22,759 nucleotides of DNA from a bacterium (GCA_023230585.1 JALNXB010000034.1:1-22759), one strand, 5' to 3'. Positions 1 to 7,910 are shown, counted from the first letter of the stretch. Notes: generated from the letters alone by a model not told the origin. A program made the numbers and translations.

Positions 1-30
1 CCTCGTCTTCATCTCTAACTCCTTCTCCAT
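1..30 (-). CDS. 5' fragment of outward-running gene in the terminal repeat (possible transposase)
   Basis: Only the first ten codons are inside the window: MEKELEMKTR, open at the edge. A near-perfect Shine-Dalgarno (AAAGGAGGTGG on the coding strand) ends 5 bases before the ATG. The same start is present in the inverted copy at the other end. A transposase or other mobile-element protein is the likeliest reading given the duplicated, inverted context, but nothing in ten residues identifies a family. Confidence 0.5.
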   Translation of the reverse strand, partial: MEKELEMKTR

Positions 31-123
31 TCTATCCACCTCCTTTGAGGTGAATATTTTCGTATAGATTTTTTAATGAGGCAACGATATATTTTCAGAT
101 AGATTTTTAATGAGGCAATTCGA
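1..123 (-). repeat. Left copy of 123-bp terminal inverted repeat
   Basis: Bases 1-123 are the exact reverse complement of 22637-22759; identity stops abruptly at base 124 (A here, where the other copy reads G) and the flanks are then unrelated. The copy holds the start of an outward-facing gene, a strong Shine-Dalgarno, a hairpin around it (complement of 33-56) and two direct repeats of TTGCCTCATTAAAAATCTAT type (complement of 64-84 and 99-118). Because a gene runs off the edge, the copy is probably the 5' end of a longer multicopy element, for example an insertion sequence, rather than a telomere. The family cannot be named from ten residues. Confidence 0.9.
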
Positions 124-234
124 ATACTTGACTAAAATTATAGGGAGAGAGTAGACTATAAGCAGAGAGAAACTGTAAAAGACTTCCTTTAAAAAAACAC
201 CTTGACAAAGCAGGGGGAAAAGGAGGTGAGAAAA

Positions 235-1023
235 ATGAGAAAAAAGACAGGTTTTACCCTCATTGAACTTCTTGTGGTTATAGCTATTATAGCGATACTT
301 GCTGCTATGTTGTTGCCTGCTCTTGCGAGAGCAAAAGAACAGGCAAATAGAGGGGTCTGCTTAACCAACCTTAAACAAATCGGACTGGCTCTACATATTT
401 ATGCTCAAGATTGGGGTGGATGGTTTCCTATACTTGAGGAAAGAGAGGGGCAAGACCCTGAGTCAAAAACAAATAGGTCACTTGCTTTACTCACAGGACA
501 AACTATTCCTTTTGATGCTCAAGATGACCCGCACCCAGCATTAGAAACACCTGCCTACATAACAGATAGTAATCTTTTTATATGTCCGAGTGTTGCCCGT
601 GATGAACCCTCTGATATACCTGGATATCTGGCAACAAACCCTGCAGGAGCGTATTATGGAACTAGTTGTTCTTATGCCTATGCTTATGGATTAAATGTGC
701 AGACACATTCTGATACTGTTATTCTGGCTGACAGAAAATGGACTACTGCTAAATACTGGCATAATACATCTACTACTGCAACCAGAGATAATCCAAATAG
801 TGTCTATTATAAAGCATGGAACTGTTTAGCTCTTCATTCGGCGTTTGGAAACCATTTATGGGACGGAGTTAATGCTCTTTATGTGGGAGGTAACGCAAAA
901 TGGATTCCTGTTTATCGTAAAAAATGGCCAAATGCTTCTGATTCTATATTGCCTTGGCAGGCTTTCCCGAATGTATTTCCTAATAGTGAGAGCACTTTGA
1001 GAGACCTACACTTCACATACTGA
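235..1023 (+). CDS. Type IV pilin-like protein (prepilin N-terminus), type A
   Basis: A 262-residue protein starting at ATG 235, with Shine-Dalgarno GGAGGTGA at 222-229; a TTG at 202 in the same frame is too far upstream and has no better site. The N-terminus MRKKTG^FTLIELLVV is a class III prepilin signal: prepilin peptidase should cut after the glycine and methylate the phenylalanine, and the next ~20 hydrophobic residues form the pilin helix. The C-terminal region has cysteines in FICPS and an aromatic-rich part. The usual VDG near the C-terminus reads YVGGNAKW, so the conserved Asp is replaced by Gly. It is a close paralogue of the protein at 13745 (shared YAQDWGGWFP, LALLTGQ, GLNVQTHSDT). 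It probably forms an operon with 1066 (42-base gap). The exact role, pseudopilin of a secretion system or surface fibre, is unknown. Confidence 0.88.
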   Translation: MRKKTGFTLIELLVVIAIIAILAAMLLPALARAKEQANRGVCLTNLKQIGLALHIYAQDWGGWFPILEEREGQDPESKTNRSLALLTGQTIPFDAQDDPHPALETPAYITDSNLFICPSVARDEPSDIPGYLATNPAGAYYGTSCSYAYAYGLNVQTHSDTVILADRKWTTAKYWHNTSTTATRDNPNSVYYKAWNCLALHSAFGNHLWDGVNALYVGGNAKWIPVYRKKWPNASDSILPWQAFPNVFPNSESTLRDLHFTY

Positions 1024-1065
1024 GGTAGTTAAAGTGTAGGATTCTTTAACAGGAGATGAGAAAAA

Positions 1066-1818
1066 ATGAAAAAAGATAGTGGGTTTACTTTAATTGAACT
1101 TCTGGTTGTTATAGCTATTATAGCCATACTTGCTGCTATGTTGTTACCTGCTTTAAGCAAAGCAAGAGCAAGGGCAAAAAGTTCTGTCTGCATGAATAAC
1201 CTTAAACAGATAGGATTGGGTTTTCAGATGTATTCTCAGGATTATAAGGGATTTTTAATGCTATCAACAGGAGATGCAGTTAATGGAGGTACTAAGGAAT
1301 GGTTTAGACATTCGGCATATATAGGGAAATATATTCCCTCCCAAAAACTTGTTGTATGCCCAGCATATCCTCCTTATGAATATGATGATGATTATCCTTT
1401 ATCTGCTTACGGGTGGAGGCATGGTTACAGTACTGGGCTTTGGAGAGTAATTTTTCCTTCGACATATATTAAAGATAAGACTATTTCTGGCTACGATACA
1501 TCTCTGGTGGAGTGGCCCAGTAAACTTTTTGTTATTGCTGATTCAATATATATTGGAACTGATGAAAAATATAAAGGTCGCCAGTATAGGTACTCTCACG
1601 CTGGCGAATCAATTAGTGTAAAACCGAACAATACTGGGGTGTTACATCTAAGGCATTCTGGTCATGCCAATATGCTCTTTGTTGATGGGCATGTGGAAGC
1701 AGTTAGTAAATCTAAGTTGGTTGAGAACGAAACCGCTTACAGAGGAACAAGTACATATAAATTTTGGTGGATGGTTGATGAAAAAGGCAATCTTGGAGAT
1801 GAACCGATTATCTGGTAG
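1066..1818 (+). CDS. Type IV pilin-like protein with H-X9-DG tail, type B
   Basis: A 250-residue protein, ATG 1066 preceded by AGGAGA at 1051-1056. MKKDSG^FTLIELLVV is a prepilin signal with the conserved Glu at mature position 5, followed by a hydrophobic helix and a basic SKARARAK stretch. Near the C-terminus HSGHANMLFVDGHVE fits the H-X9-DG motif common in pilin-like proteins of PVC and related phyla. The nearest relative in the window is 12941 (shared LLPALSKARARAKS, CP..PPY, FRHS/LRHS and FVDGHVE blocks). It follows the type A gene at 235 in the same direction. The protein ends near position 1818, facing the convergent gene that ends at 1871; no clear terminator hairpin was seen in the 52 bases between. 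Confidence 0.9.
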   Translation: MKKDSGFTLIELLVVIAIIAILAAMLLPALSKARARAKSSVCMNNLKQIGLGFQMYSQDYKGFLMLSTGDAVNGGTKEWFRHSAYIGKYIPSQKLVVCPAYPPYEYDDDYPLSAYGWRHGYSTGLWRVIFPSTYIKDKTISGYDTSLVEWPSKLFVIADSIYIGTDEKYKGRQYRYSHAGESISVKPNNTGVLHLRHSGHANMLFVDGHVEAVSKSKLVENETAYRGTSTYKFWWMVDEKGNLGDEPIIW

Positions 1819-1870
1819 AAGTTAAGGTGGAACATATTAACTAAACCTAAATTTGCGCTCAAAATATATA

Positions 1871-4474
1871 TTAAAAATAGACCAGACCGCTACCTTCAAC
1901 AGGGTACGCAATAAACATTTCTTGTTCAAGGTTTAAAGATTCGTAATAATATTTTAACATTTGAGATTCCAGTTCTTCATAAGAATCTTCTTTTACAAGG
2001 ACCATAATGTACCCGCCCAACCCTGCGCCTGATATTTGTGCACCAACCACATTTTTTACCTTTAGAGATATATCTATCATCCTGTCTATCTCTTGTGTGC
2101 TACATCTATATCCGCCTGGTTGAAACATTAGTTGGTTATCTTTTTCTGGTAAGTTTGATATAAGTTTTTCTATTGTCTTATCAGAATAATCAATAGAATA
2201 CGGAGCGTAATCCATATCTTTTATCCATTTTGCAACCCTATCTCCGTTATGTGAAATATTCATCAATTTACCAAAGTCATAAATATTGTCTTTTAATAAA
2301 AGTTGACCTCCAAACCTGCTTCTTATACATTCTGAAAGCCCGTATGTTAAAATTTCTCTAATAGGAAAGTTATCAATATGTGAAGGTATAGATTCAATGT
2401 TACTTATAACTTTTTCAGATTTTAGATTACTATAAATCTCTTTTCTTGCCATTTTTATAGGTAGACTTTTAAGCATCTCTAAAATATCTTTTTCTGAAAG
2501 GTTACCTTTACCGTAAACAATGTCTCTAAGGTGTATAACAAAATCAGAAATAGAAGGGAAGTTTTGTTTAAGCAACTCTTTACCTATATGGTAGCAAGCA
2601 ACTCTGTGGTTATATATCTCTTTTGCGCCCCTTGTTTTGTAAGCCTGAAACTGAGAATTACATATAGCCAGAAGATAATCTGGAGGGAAAGGGATACTTT
2701 TTATTATCTGAAACGGTGAAATACCAATATGGGTGATATGCCCTCTTTTTGAATATTTGATTGCTGCATGGTCACCTGTACCGATACGGTTGCCAAGAAA
2801 CTCTTCTCCCTCATCACAAAGTTCAATAAATTTATAAGGGGACAATGTTAGGTTGTTTAGGTAGGTACACCCTTCTGCAACAGCCATAAATAGAGCAGAA
2901 GAAGAACTTATACCTCCTTCGATAGGTAAATCTCCAGAAACCATAATATTCATACCTTTAATAGGTGTTTTGCCGTTAAAGTGTTGAAACCTGCTAAGCA
3001 CCGATTTTATATATCTACCCCAATCTTTTTTTGCTGAAGAGAACTGTTTAAGCAAAAAAGAGTTATTAATAAATTCGTGCCATTTTTTTTCATAATCAAC
3101 ATTTAAACTATCTATACTAAAACGTCTTTCAGGAAACCTGTAAGGTTCCATACTGTTCGCAAAAACTTGCCTGTCGTTTCTTGCACCCATAATGCAATAT
3201 ATATCCTTATCTATAGCTACCATATTAACGTCCCCGCCTTGATGGTCAATATGCCTACCCATAATATTTATTCTTCCTGGGGCTCTTACTATTATTACAG
3301 GGTTATTCCCAAAATGTTCCATATAATCTTTTAAGGCGGCTGTAAGCAATTTTATTTTGTTTTCTATATAAGGGTAATTGTTTCCATAGATATCCCTAAA
3401 ATATTTTAAAGACACAGGTGAAACCGTCTCTAAGTGTCTAAGCCAATCGAGAGGACTCTTTAGATAAGAAGGTTTTTCTTTTATTATGCTGTTTTTTTCA
3501 ACAAGTTTTTTCTCAATCTGGTAGATTTCTTCAGGTGTATTAAATGCCATTACTTGACTGGGTTTGTCTATTGGTAGAACATCAATTTTAGCCCCCTTAT
3601 TAGCAAGAACCCCTATTGTATCTGTTAGATATTCTTCTTTCTGAGCGTTATTGTCGCTTATTTCGTTAAGTGATGTTAAAAAAGCTTCCCGCTTAAAGAG
3701 ATATACAGATAGATTAGTATGCTTAACTTTTTTAATAGAATCTATAGGTATATAGTTCTGGTTGCATTTAAGCATAAAATCTTCTTCAGAAAAGTTTTTA
3801 TTTATAAAATTTGAAGTAATGGGTTTCCCTTCTTTTATTAGTTTCCACAAAGGACCAATTGCAATCTCTATCTTTTTTTCGTTACTAATATATGTAAGTA
3901 TAATTTTTTTTGCTTCTTTTGAAGAAAGAGGTTTTTTTGAGGTAAGTTTTTTAAATTGGTTTAGAAGTTCTGCCTTTCTAATATCTAAAACTTCAATTAT
4001 GCCAGATATTAAGTTATCTTGTGAATATATTATTCTGCCTGAACCAGGGAAATCTTTAATTTTACCTACAAGAAGAGTAAGGTCGCTATCTGTTTTTTTA
4101 TGTTTCTCTATAAGCTTACATAAAATCTTCTCTTCAATGATTTTATCACCTGCAACCACCATTATATCTTCTATTGTTGATATTTTTGATATTAAGCGAC
4201 CTGCAGTTTTAGCAGCGTTGCCAGTTCCTTTTGGTTCTTTCTGGTAGCAGAAAAAATGGGTTCCATCAGTAGAAGCAACTGTCTGCATTACCTGCTCAGC
4301 AAGATGTCTTACAACAATGAAGTGTGTCTTTATTCCACAATTATTAAAGAGTTCTATGTTACGGTTTATCACAGGTTTCCCACCAAGAGGAAAGCATACC
4401 TTATGAACAGAAGAACACCTCATTCTTGAGCCCATACCACCTGCCATTATTACAACACCCATTTCTTTTGTCAT
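1871..4474 (-). CDS. Fusion: GlmU-like sugar nucleotidyltransferase + galactokinase-type GHMP kinase
   Basis: An 867-residue cytoplasmic two-domain enzyme. Residues 1-330 form a nucleotidyltransferase: AGGMGSRM at 11-18, Lys25, GTGNA at 83-87, AGDK at 108-111, GSGRII at 144-149 and EEYLTDTIG at 280-288, the last two being close to GlmU signatures. Residues 380-867 are a GHMP kinase of the galactokinase type: PGRINIMGRHIDHQGG at 399-414, the ATP loop LPIEGGISSSSAL at 516-527, GTGDHAAI at 565-572 supplying the likely catalytic Asp, and SGAGLGGYIMVLV at 815-827. Inferred reaction: free sugar to sugar-1-phosphate to NDP-sugar (UDP likely by GlmU resemblance) in one chain. The sugar is unknown. 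The start at 4474 has AAGGA about 10 bases upstream. It stands alone, convergent with the pilin pair. Confidence 0.85.
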   Translation of the reverse strand: MTKEMGVVIMAGGMGSRMRCSSVHKVCFPLGGKPVINRNIELFNNCGIKTHFIVVRHLAEQVMQTVASTDGTHFFCYQKEPKGTGNAAKTAGRLISKISTIEDIMVVAGDKIIEEKILCKLIEKHKKTDSDLTLLVGKIKDFPGSGRIIYSQDNLISGIIEVLDIRKAELLNQFKKLTSKKPLSSKEAKKIILTYISNEKKIEIAIGPLWKLIKEGKPITSNFINKNFSEEDFMLKCNQNYIPIDSIKKVKHTNLSVYLFKREAFLTSLNEISDNNAQKEEYLTDTIGVLANKGAKIDVLPIDKPSQVMAFNTPEEIYQIEKKLVEKNSIIKEKPSYLKSPLDWLRHLETVSPVSLKYFRDIYGNNYPYIENKIKLLTAALKDYMEHFGNNPVIIVRAPGRINIMGRHIDHQGGDVNMVAIDKDIYCIMGARNDRQVFANSMEPYRFPERRFSIDSLNVDYEKKWHEFINNSFLLKQFSSAKKDWGRYIKSVLSRFQHFNGKTPIKGMNIMVSGDLPIEGGISSSSALFMAVAEGCTYLNNLTLSPYKFIELCDEGEEFLGNRIGTGDHAAIKYSKRGHITHIGISPFQIIKSIPFPPDYLLAICNSQFQAYKTRGAKEIYNHRVACYHIGKELLKQNFPSISDFVIHLRDIVYGKGNLSEKDILEMLKSLPIKMARKEIYSNLKSEKVISNIESIPSHIDNFPIREILTYGLSECIRSRFGGQLLLKDNIYDFGKLMNISHNGDRVAKWIKDMDYAPYSIDYSDKTIEKLISNLPEKDNQLMFQPGGYRCSTQEIDRMIDISLKVKNVVGAQISGAGLGGYIMVLVKEDSYEELESQMLKYYYESLNLEQEMFIAYPVEGSGLVYF

Positions 4475-4756
4475 TATATGTATCCTTTTATAGTCCTACC
4501 ACCCTTCTTTAAACGAGTACCTCTTAATCATATTTATATTAACATAATTTTGAACCTATTGCGAAGTTAGAAACGTAATATATAAAATGTCTGTTTTTTA
4601 TAAAATTGGTCTTTTTCTGTTCGAAACTTTAAAATTATGATAATATAAGGTTGAGGATTTCCCTTATATGTCATTTGGGATAAACCCTCGCCTTTTATTC
4701 CTCTTCCCCACAGGGAGAGGCAAGTGTGGAGATGGTTTGCTGATATTGACTAAAAA
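4475..4756. other. Gene-free stretch with repeat remnants
   Basis: This divergent intergenic region has no credible gene. The part near 4475-4620 is AT-rich and should hold the promoter of the reverse-strand fusion gene, though no clean -35/-10 pair stands out. At 4651-4680 is a degenerate piece of the CCCTTATATGTCATT repeat seen complete at 7400 and 7716, and 4700-4735 resembles the CTCTTCCCC...GGGAGAGG repeat type found in several other gaps. Confidence 0.6.
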
Positions 4757-4886
4757 TTGGGAATGAATCCCAACCTTGTTGGTATAGTGCGAACAAATTT
4801 TCACCTGCACAAAATATTAGTGTAGGTAAACTATAACAGGTGGGGAGGGAGTTACTGAATACTTACTTGTTAACTTCATAAGTTCG
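4757..4886 (+). promoter_or_regulatory. Candidate structured leader, copy A
   Basis: Upstream of the exported protein at 4986. Stem 1 is TTGGGA 4757-4762 with TCCCAA 4768-4773. TTGTT 4776-4780 can pair with AACAA 4792-4796, followed by ATTTT. ACCTGCAC 4803-4810 can pair with GTGTAGGT 4820-4827 (8 pairs including a G-U), or alternatively CACCTG 4802-4807 with CAGGTG 4837-4842; the two are mutually exclusive. The same order of blocks (CAACCTTGTT, GTGC.AACAA, TGCACAAAA.ATTAG, TACTGAA, CATAAG) recurs at 12712-12845. Stem 1 there is TTGAGA/TCTCAA, a compensatory G-C to A-T change. It could be a riboswitch-like leader or a dispersed repeat; no known class was recognised. Confidence 0.4.
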
Positions 4887-4985
4887 TAAGTTAATACTTG
4901 GGAAGTGTTGCATTTGTTAAGAAGATGATAAATAACAGAAATACTATAAGCTAGTTATTTGATAAAACTAAATTTTGGAGGAAAG

Positions 4986-6557
4986 ATGAAAAAAATAGGA
5001 GTCTTTTTGCTGTCATTAGTGCTAGTTTCACTTTTAACGGTAACAACATCAAAAGATATTTTTGCGTCTAACAACCAACTACAAGTATTAAAATCTGACA
5101 ATTTTGTATATATCCGAAGCCAGTTTTCAGAAAAAGAAGACCTTCTTGTACGTATAAATTTAGGCTCTAACAACCAGATTAATTTTTCTGGCACTTTCTT
5201 GATTGATAAATCAACACCAATGGCTCTACCTGCTCTAAATAAAGGTAAATATATACACGGTAATGGTGATGATTCAACTCCTTGGAACCTTAACGGTACT
5301 TATATAGGTGCAAATCACGGTGCGGCTGTCGGTTTTGACCTGCTTTCTGAAGGTCACAATAGAACTACAGAAGATTTAGGTACTCAGTGGGAAGACTCAA
5401 AAGGTAACAAATTGTATTTAGCAAAAATATCAGAGAAGAACCTTTATTTTGTTGGAGAAAACACCTCTAAGGATAAGATATGGAGGATGATAAGACGTCT
5501 TGAAGGAGATACCCTAAAAAACTCTAAAGGGGATATTGTTAAATTTACAGAAAAAAAATTATATCAGGTAAAACCAGCGTGTCGTATAACAAAACAAGAA
5601 TATCTTTTGAACGGAAAAACTCCTTTAAAAAATAATGAACCAATGTTTTGCGAATGGCTTGATGTTGTGGAAGAATATGACATAATCAATTTTGGCTCGC
5701 TACTTGCCGATATTCTTGCTCACCCTGGGCAGGTTCGTAATTTTGTAGGCGAACATCTTGAAGGGATTGTAAGCAACGATATTACATACAGGTTTTTTCC
5801 TAATGGTTCAACAATAATCTATTATAAATCCAAAGCTTTACAAGACTTTAGGTTAGGATATATGGGTTTTATACAATCTTCTCAACTTTATAAAGGAAAC
5901 TACCAAACCCACGAATATTATATTCCCAAAACTCTACCTTTCACTAAAAATAATATCAACTACGATTTTAAAAACATCCAAGACTATTCTTTCCGTTTCA
6001 CACCACCCCTTGGTTTTAATGAGAAAGAAAATAATGTTTCAGATTTAAAGAATCTCCCTGAAAGGTTTATACAGTTTTTGGGTAATAAAGATGGCGATAA
6101 GACTGTTAGAGAGGTCGGGTTTGCTCTCGGGTATTCATTGATTCACGGAATAACTGTTCCTGCAAAAAGAGCTTTTAATACAGACAATGCAATCACTCTA
6201 TATACCTCAAAGAAATCTTACCCCCACGCAATCAGCTCCAAAATGGGACCTATGATACCAACGGGTACAGAGTTTTATTGTCTTGCATACAGACACTACT
6301 TTAATCCGCGTCTTGCCGGAGATGCTACCTGTTTATATTGGCAAAGACAAGAAAACGATACAGTTGTATATATCGACTACCATAAAAATATTGATAAAGG
6401 CGTAGTTGAGTTGCCTCAAGAACTTGTCGGTAAAAAAATCGAAATAATAGAAAAAACACCATCTTTAACTTTACATACAAAAGGTGCCCTTACAAAAAAG
6501 GGAGTTGAAATTTCTGTAACAGACAATTACGGATATGTAGTGTTAAGAATTTTTTAA
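4986..6557 (+). CDS. Exported protein of unrecognised family, copy 1
   Basis: A 523-residue protein from ATG 4986 with Shine-Dalgarno GGAGGA at 4977-4982; an in-frame TTG at 4959 is less likely because it would extend the signal sequence. Residues 1-27 are a signal peptide (MKKIGVFLLSLVLVSLL..., probable cut after IFA). No lipobox and no further membrane segment are seen, so it is periplasmic, surface or secreted. It is a clear paralogue of 9712 with the same register: GDDSTPWNLNGTYIGANHG at 94-112, then PACRI.KQEYL, ALQDFRLGYMGFIQ, YYIPKTLPFTKN, GDKTVREVGFALGYSLIHG and RHYFNP. Conserved His, Tyr, Arg and Asp residues in these blocks suggest an enzyme or ligand-binding protein, possibly carbohydrate-active, but I do not recognise the family. 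It is 24 bases before the isomerase gene and probably cotranscribed with it. Confidence 0.8.
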   Translation: MKKIGVFLLSLVLVSLLTVTTSKDIFASNNQLQVLKSDNFVYIRSQFSEKEDLLVRINLGSNNQINFSGTFLIDKSTPMALPALNKGKYIHGNGDDSTPWNLNGTYIGANHGAAVGFDLLSEGHNRTTEDLGTQWEDSKGNKLYLAKISEKNLYFVGENTSKDKIWRMIRRLEGDTLKNSKGDIVKFTEKKLYQVKPACRITKQEYLLNGKTPLKNNEPMFCEWLDVVEEYDIINFGSLLADILAHPGQVRNFVGEHLEGIVSNDITYRFFPNGSTIIYYKSKALQDFRLGYMGFIQSSQLYKGNYQTHEYYIPKTLPFTKNNINYDFKNIQDYSFRFTPPLGFNEKENNVSDLKNLPERFIQFLGNKDGDKTVREVGFALGYSLIHGITVPAKRAFNTDNAITLYTSKKSYPHAISSKMGPMIPTGTEFYCLAYRHYFNPRLAGDATCLYWQRQENDTVVYIDYHKNIDKGVVELPQELVGKKIEIIEKTPSLTLHTKGALTKKGVEISVTDNYGYVVLRIF

Positions 6558-6581
6558 CGTGCTGTCTTAAGGAGGTTATAT

Positions 6582-7361
6582 ATGAAAATAGCCCCACTTG
6601 TAGATCTGTTTTTTAAAGATATGTCTTGGGATTCACGAGTTTATGAGATTGCTAAATGTGGTTACAAATACGTTGAAACATGGCAAGGAGAAGATGCCTA
6701 CGTACTGAAACTAATCTCTGATACTGGCAGGGATTATGGTGTAGAACTTGTTAGTGTAGTTATTAATTTTGCAACAGATGAGAAAGTCGCCCCCATATCT
6801 AAGGAGAACAACTCCCGTTTTTTAGAGCAAGTTGACCGTATTTCTGATAACGCCTTATCTGTTGGCTGTCATCAAGGCATTATAACTACCGGACAATCTA
6901 TTCCCGGGCACGACTACCAACAGCAGAGGGCAGCGTTGGTTAGTTCTTTGAGGCAGGCAGGTGAAATGGTTGCTAAAAAAGGTTTTCATCTTAACCTTGA
7001 ACCATTAAATACTGAAGTTGACCACCCCGGTTATTTTTTAAACTCGCCCTTTGAAGGAATCTCTATAATAAAAGAGGTGGGTCTGGACAATGTGAAGATG
7101 CTATATGATTTCTATCATATGGGTATTATGACGGGGAATATCACTTCTTTTGTGACAAACAACATATCTTATATTGGGCATTTTCATATTGCAGGCATAC
7201 CAGGAAGGCACGAACCTTTTTTAGGTGAACTCAACTATCTATTTTTACTTCAAAAAACTTTAGAATCTGGATATAGTAATTTTTTTGGTCTTGAATATAT
7301 GCCTAAATTTGAATCTCCTGAAACTCTTTTAAAAACTTTAAAATATTTTCAAGGAGAATAA
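6582..7361 (+). CDS. Hydroxypyruvate isomerase-like / sugar isomerase-epimerase TIM barrel
   Basis: A 259-residue cytoplasmic protein, complete length for the family, ATG 6582 with AAGGAGGT at 6569-6576. It fits the xylose-isomerase-like TIM-barrel fold and is closest in motif pattern to hydroxypyruvate isomerases (Hyi): LEPLNTEVDHPGYFL at 139-153, YDFYHMGIMTG at 175-185, GHFHIAGIPGRHEPFLGE at 199-216, and FGLEYMP at 235-241. The metal ligands should be Glu140, Asp176, His202 and Glu238; Hyi usually has Gln in the HIQ triplet where this protein has His202. It would interconvert a hydroxy-aldehyde and a hydroxy-ketone, either hydroxypyruvate/tartronate semialdehyde or another small sugar acid. 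It lies directly behind the exported protein, suggesting catabolism of what that protein handles. Confidence 0.85.
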   Translation: MKIAPLVDLFFKDMSWDSRVYEIAKCGYKYVETWQGEDAYVLKLISDTGRDYGVELVSVVINFATDEKVAPISKENNSRFLEQVDRISDNALSVGCHQGIITTGQSIPGHDYQQQRAALVSSLRQAGEMVAKKGFHLNLEPLNTEVDHPGYFLNSPFEGISIIKEVGLDNVKMLYDFYHMGIMTGNITSFVTNNISYIGHFHIAGIPGRHEPFLGELNYLFLLQKTLESGYSNFFGLEYMPKFESPETLLKTLKYFQGE

Positions 7362-7399
7362 AGGTTGTATCAAAAAACAATGCTCATAAAGACATAAAA

Positions 7400-7476
7400 G
7401 AAAGGCGTAATGATAAGGATGAGAATTCCCCTTATATGTCATTCCGGACTTGATCCGGAATCTCGTTTTTACTACC
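7400..7476 (+). repeat. 77-bp direct repeat, copy 1
   Basis: Identical to 7716-7792 except for one base (A versus G at unit position 19). It contains the perfect palindrome ATTCCGGA-CTTGA-TCCGGAAT at 7441-7461. Shorter relatives occur at about 18816-18860 and 19727-19768, with a degenerate piece at 4651-4680. This resembles the short intergenic palindromes spread through many bacterial genomes. Confidence 0.9.
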
Positions 7477-7518
7477 CCCCCATTCCGTCTTTTGTAGTTT
7501 ATTTTGCGAGCTTTACCC

Positions 7519-7572
7519 GCCGAAGCCAACCTACGCTAAAATACAAGCTTCGGCAGGTATACCTTGCGTAGG
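7519..7572 (+). repeat. Interleaved double-palindrome repeat, copy 1
   Basis: Four blocks in the order A-B-A'-B': GCCGAAGC 7519-7526, CCTACGC 7530-7536, GCTTCGGC 7547-7554, GCGTAGG 7566-7572. A pairs with A' and B with B', so the pairings cross, as in a pseudoknot. This copy lacks one G before B' relative to the others. Other copies are at 12156, 20488 and 22457, with a shortened form at 19650. Confidence 0.85.
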
Positions 7573-7715
7573 AGGGGCTTCTTAGTGTGGCAATCTCGCC
7601 GAAGGCGGAAAAGGAATGCACCTTTTTTGCCTTCTCCCTTGAGGGAGAAGTATCAAGGATGAGGGGCTTATCCCACAGTTTTTCTGAGGGAGGCTTTTAG
7701 CAGGCAAGAGAAAAC

Positions 7716-7792
7716 GAAAGGCGTAATGATAAGGGTGAGAATTCCCCTTATATGTCATTCCGGACTTGATCCGGAATCTCGTTTTTACTACC
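7716..7792 (+). repeat. 77-bp direct repeat, copy 2
   Basis: Same orientation and length as 7400-7476, with one mismatch in 77 bases. The palindrome core lies at 7757-7777. The copies are 316 bases apart start to start, and the intervening sequence is itself repeats, so it may reflect a recent local duplication or insertion. Confidence 0.9.
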
Positions 7793-7910
7793 GCTGTTAC
7801 GTGAGTTAAGAGGAAAAAAGTATGTGGTGTTATTTACTCTCTCCCGTTTTTGCCTTCATCCCTCGGAGGTACTCGGGATAAGTCGCCGTTAGGCGGAAAA
7901 GGAGTGTATG

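Larger units (their letters stand above)
7362..7907. other. Gene-free repeat mosaic
   Basis: No gene is credible in these 546 bases. The region is packed with repeats: two 77-bp direct copies (7400-7476, 7716-7792), an interleaved palindrome (7519-7572), a TGTGGCAATCTC fragment near 7588, and a CTTCTCCCTTGAGGGAGAAG palindrome near 7632-7651. Small open frames here are translations of these repeats. The Shine-Dalgarno of the next gene (GGAG 7901-7904) lies inside repeat-like sequence that ends GGCGGAAAAGGAG. Confidence 0.75.

Noticed and set aside
1..123. Terminal inverted repeats as telomeres of a linear replicon
   Set aside because: A gene with a good ribosome-binding site runs off both ends, and the content (tRNA, metabolic enzymes) looks chromosomal.
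202..234. TTGACA at 203-208 as a -35 box, and TTG 202 as the start of the first pilin gene
   Set aside because: No -10 fits before the Shine-Dalgarno at 222, and ATG 235 has a perfect ribosome-binding site and a normal prepilin leader.
3762..4247. A 161-codon forward open frame
   Set aside because: It lies wholly inside the reverse-strand fusion gene, whose motifs are unmistakable.
4757..4886. Cyclic-di-GMP (GEMM) or another known riboswitch
   Set aside because: The conserved GEMM segments and tetraloop receptor are absent, and no other known consensus could be matched by eye.
7362..7907. CRISPR-like array of repeats
   Set aside because: The repeats are only two direct copies plus other families, without regular spacers or cas genes.
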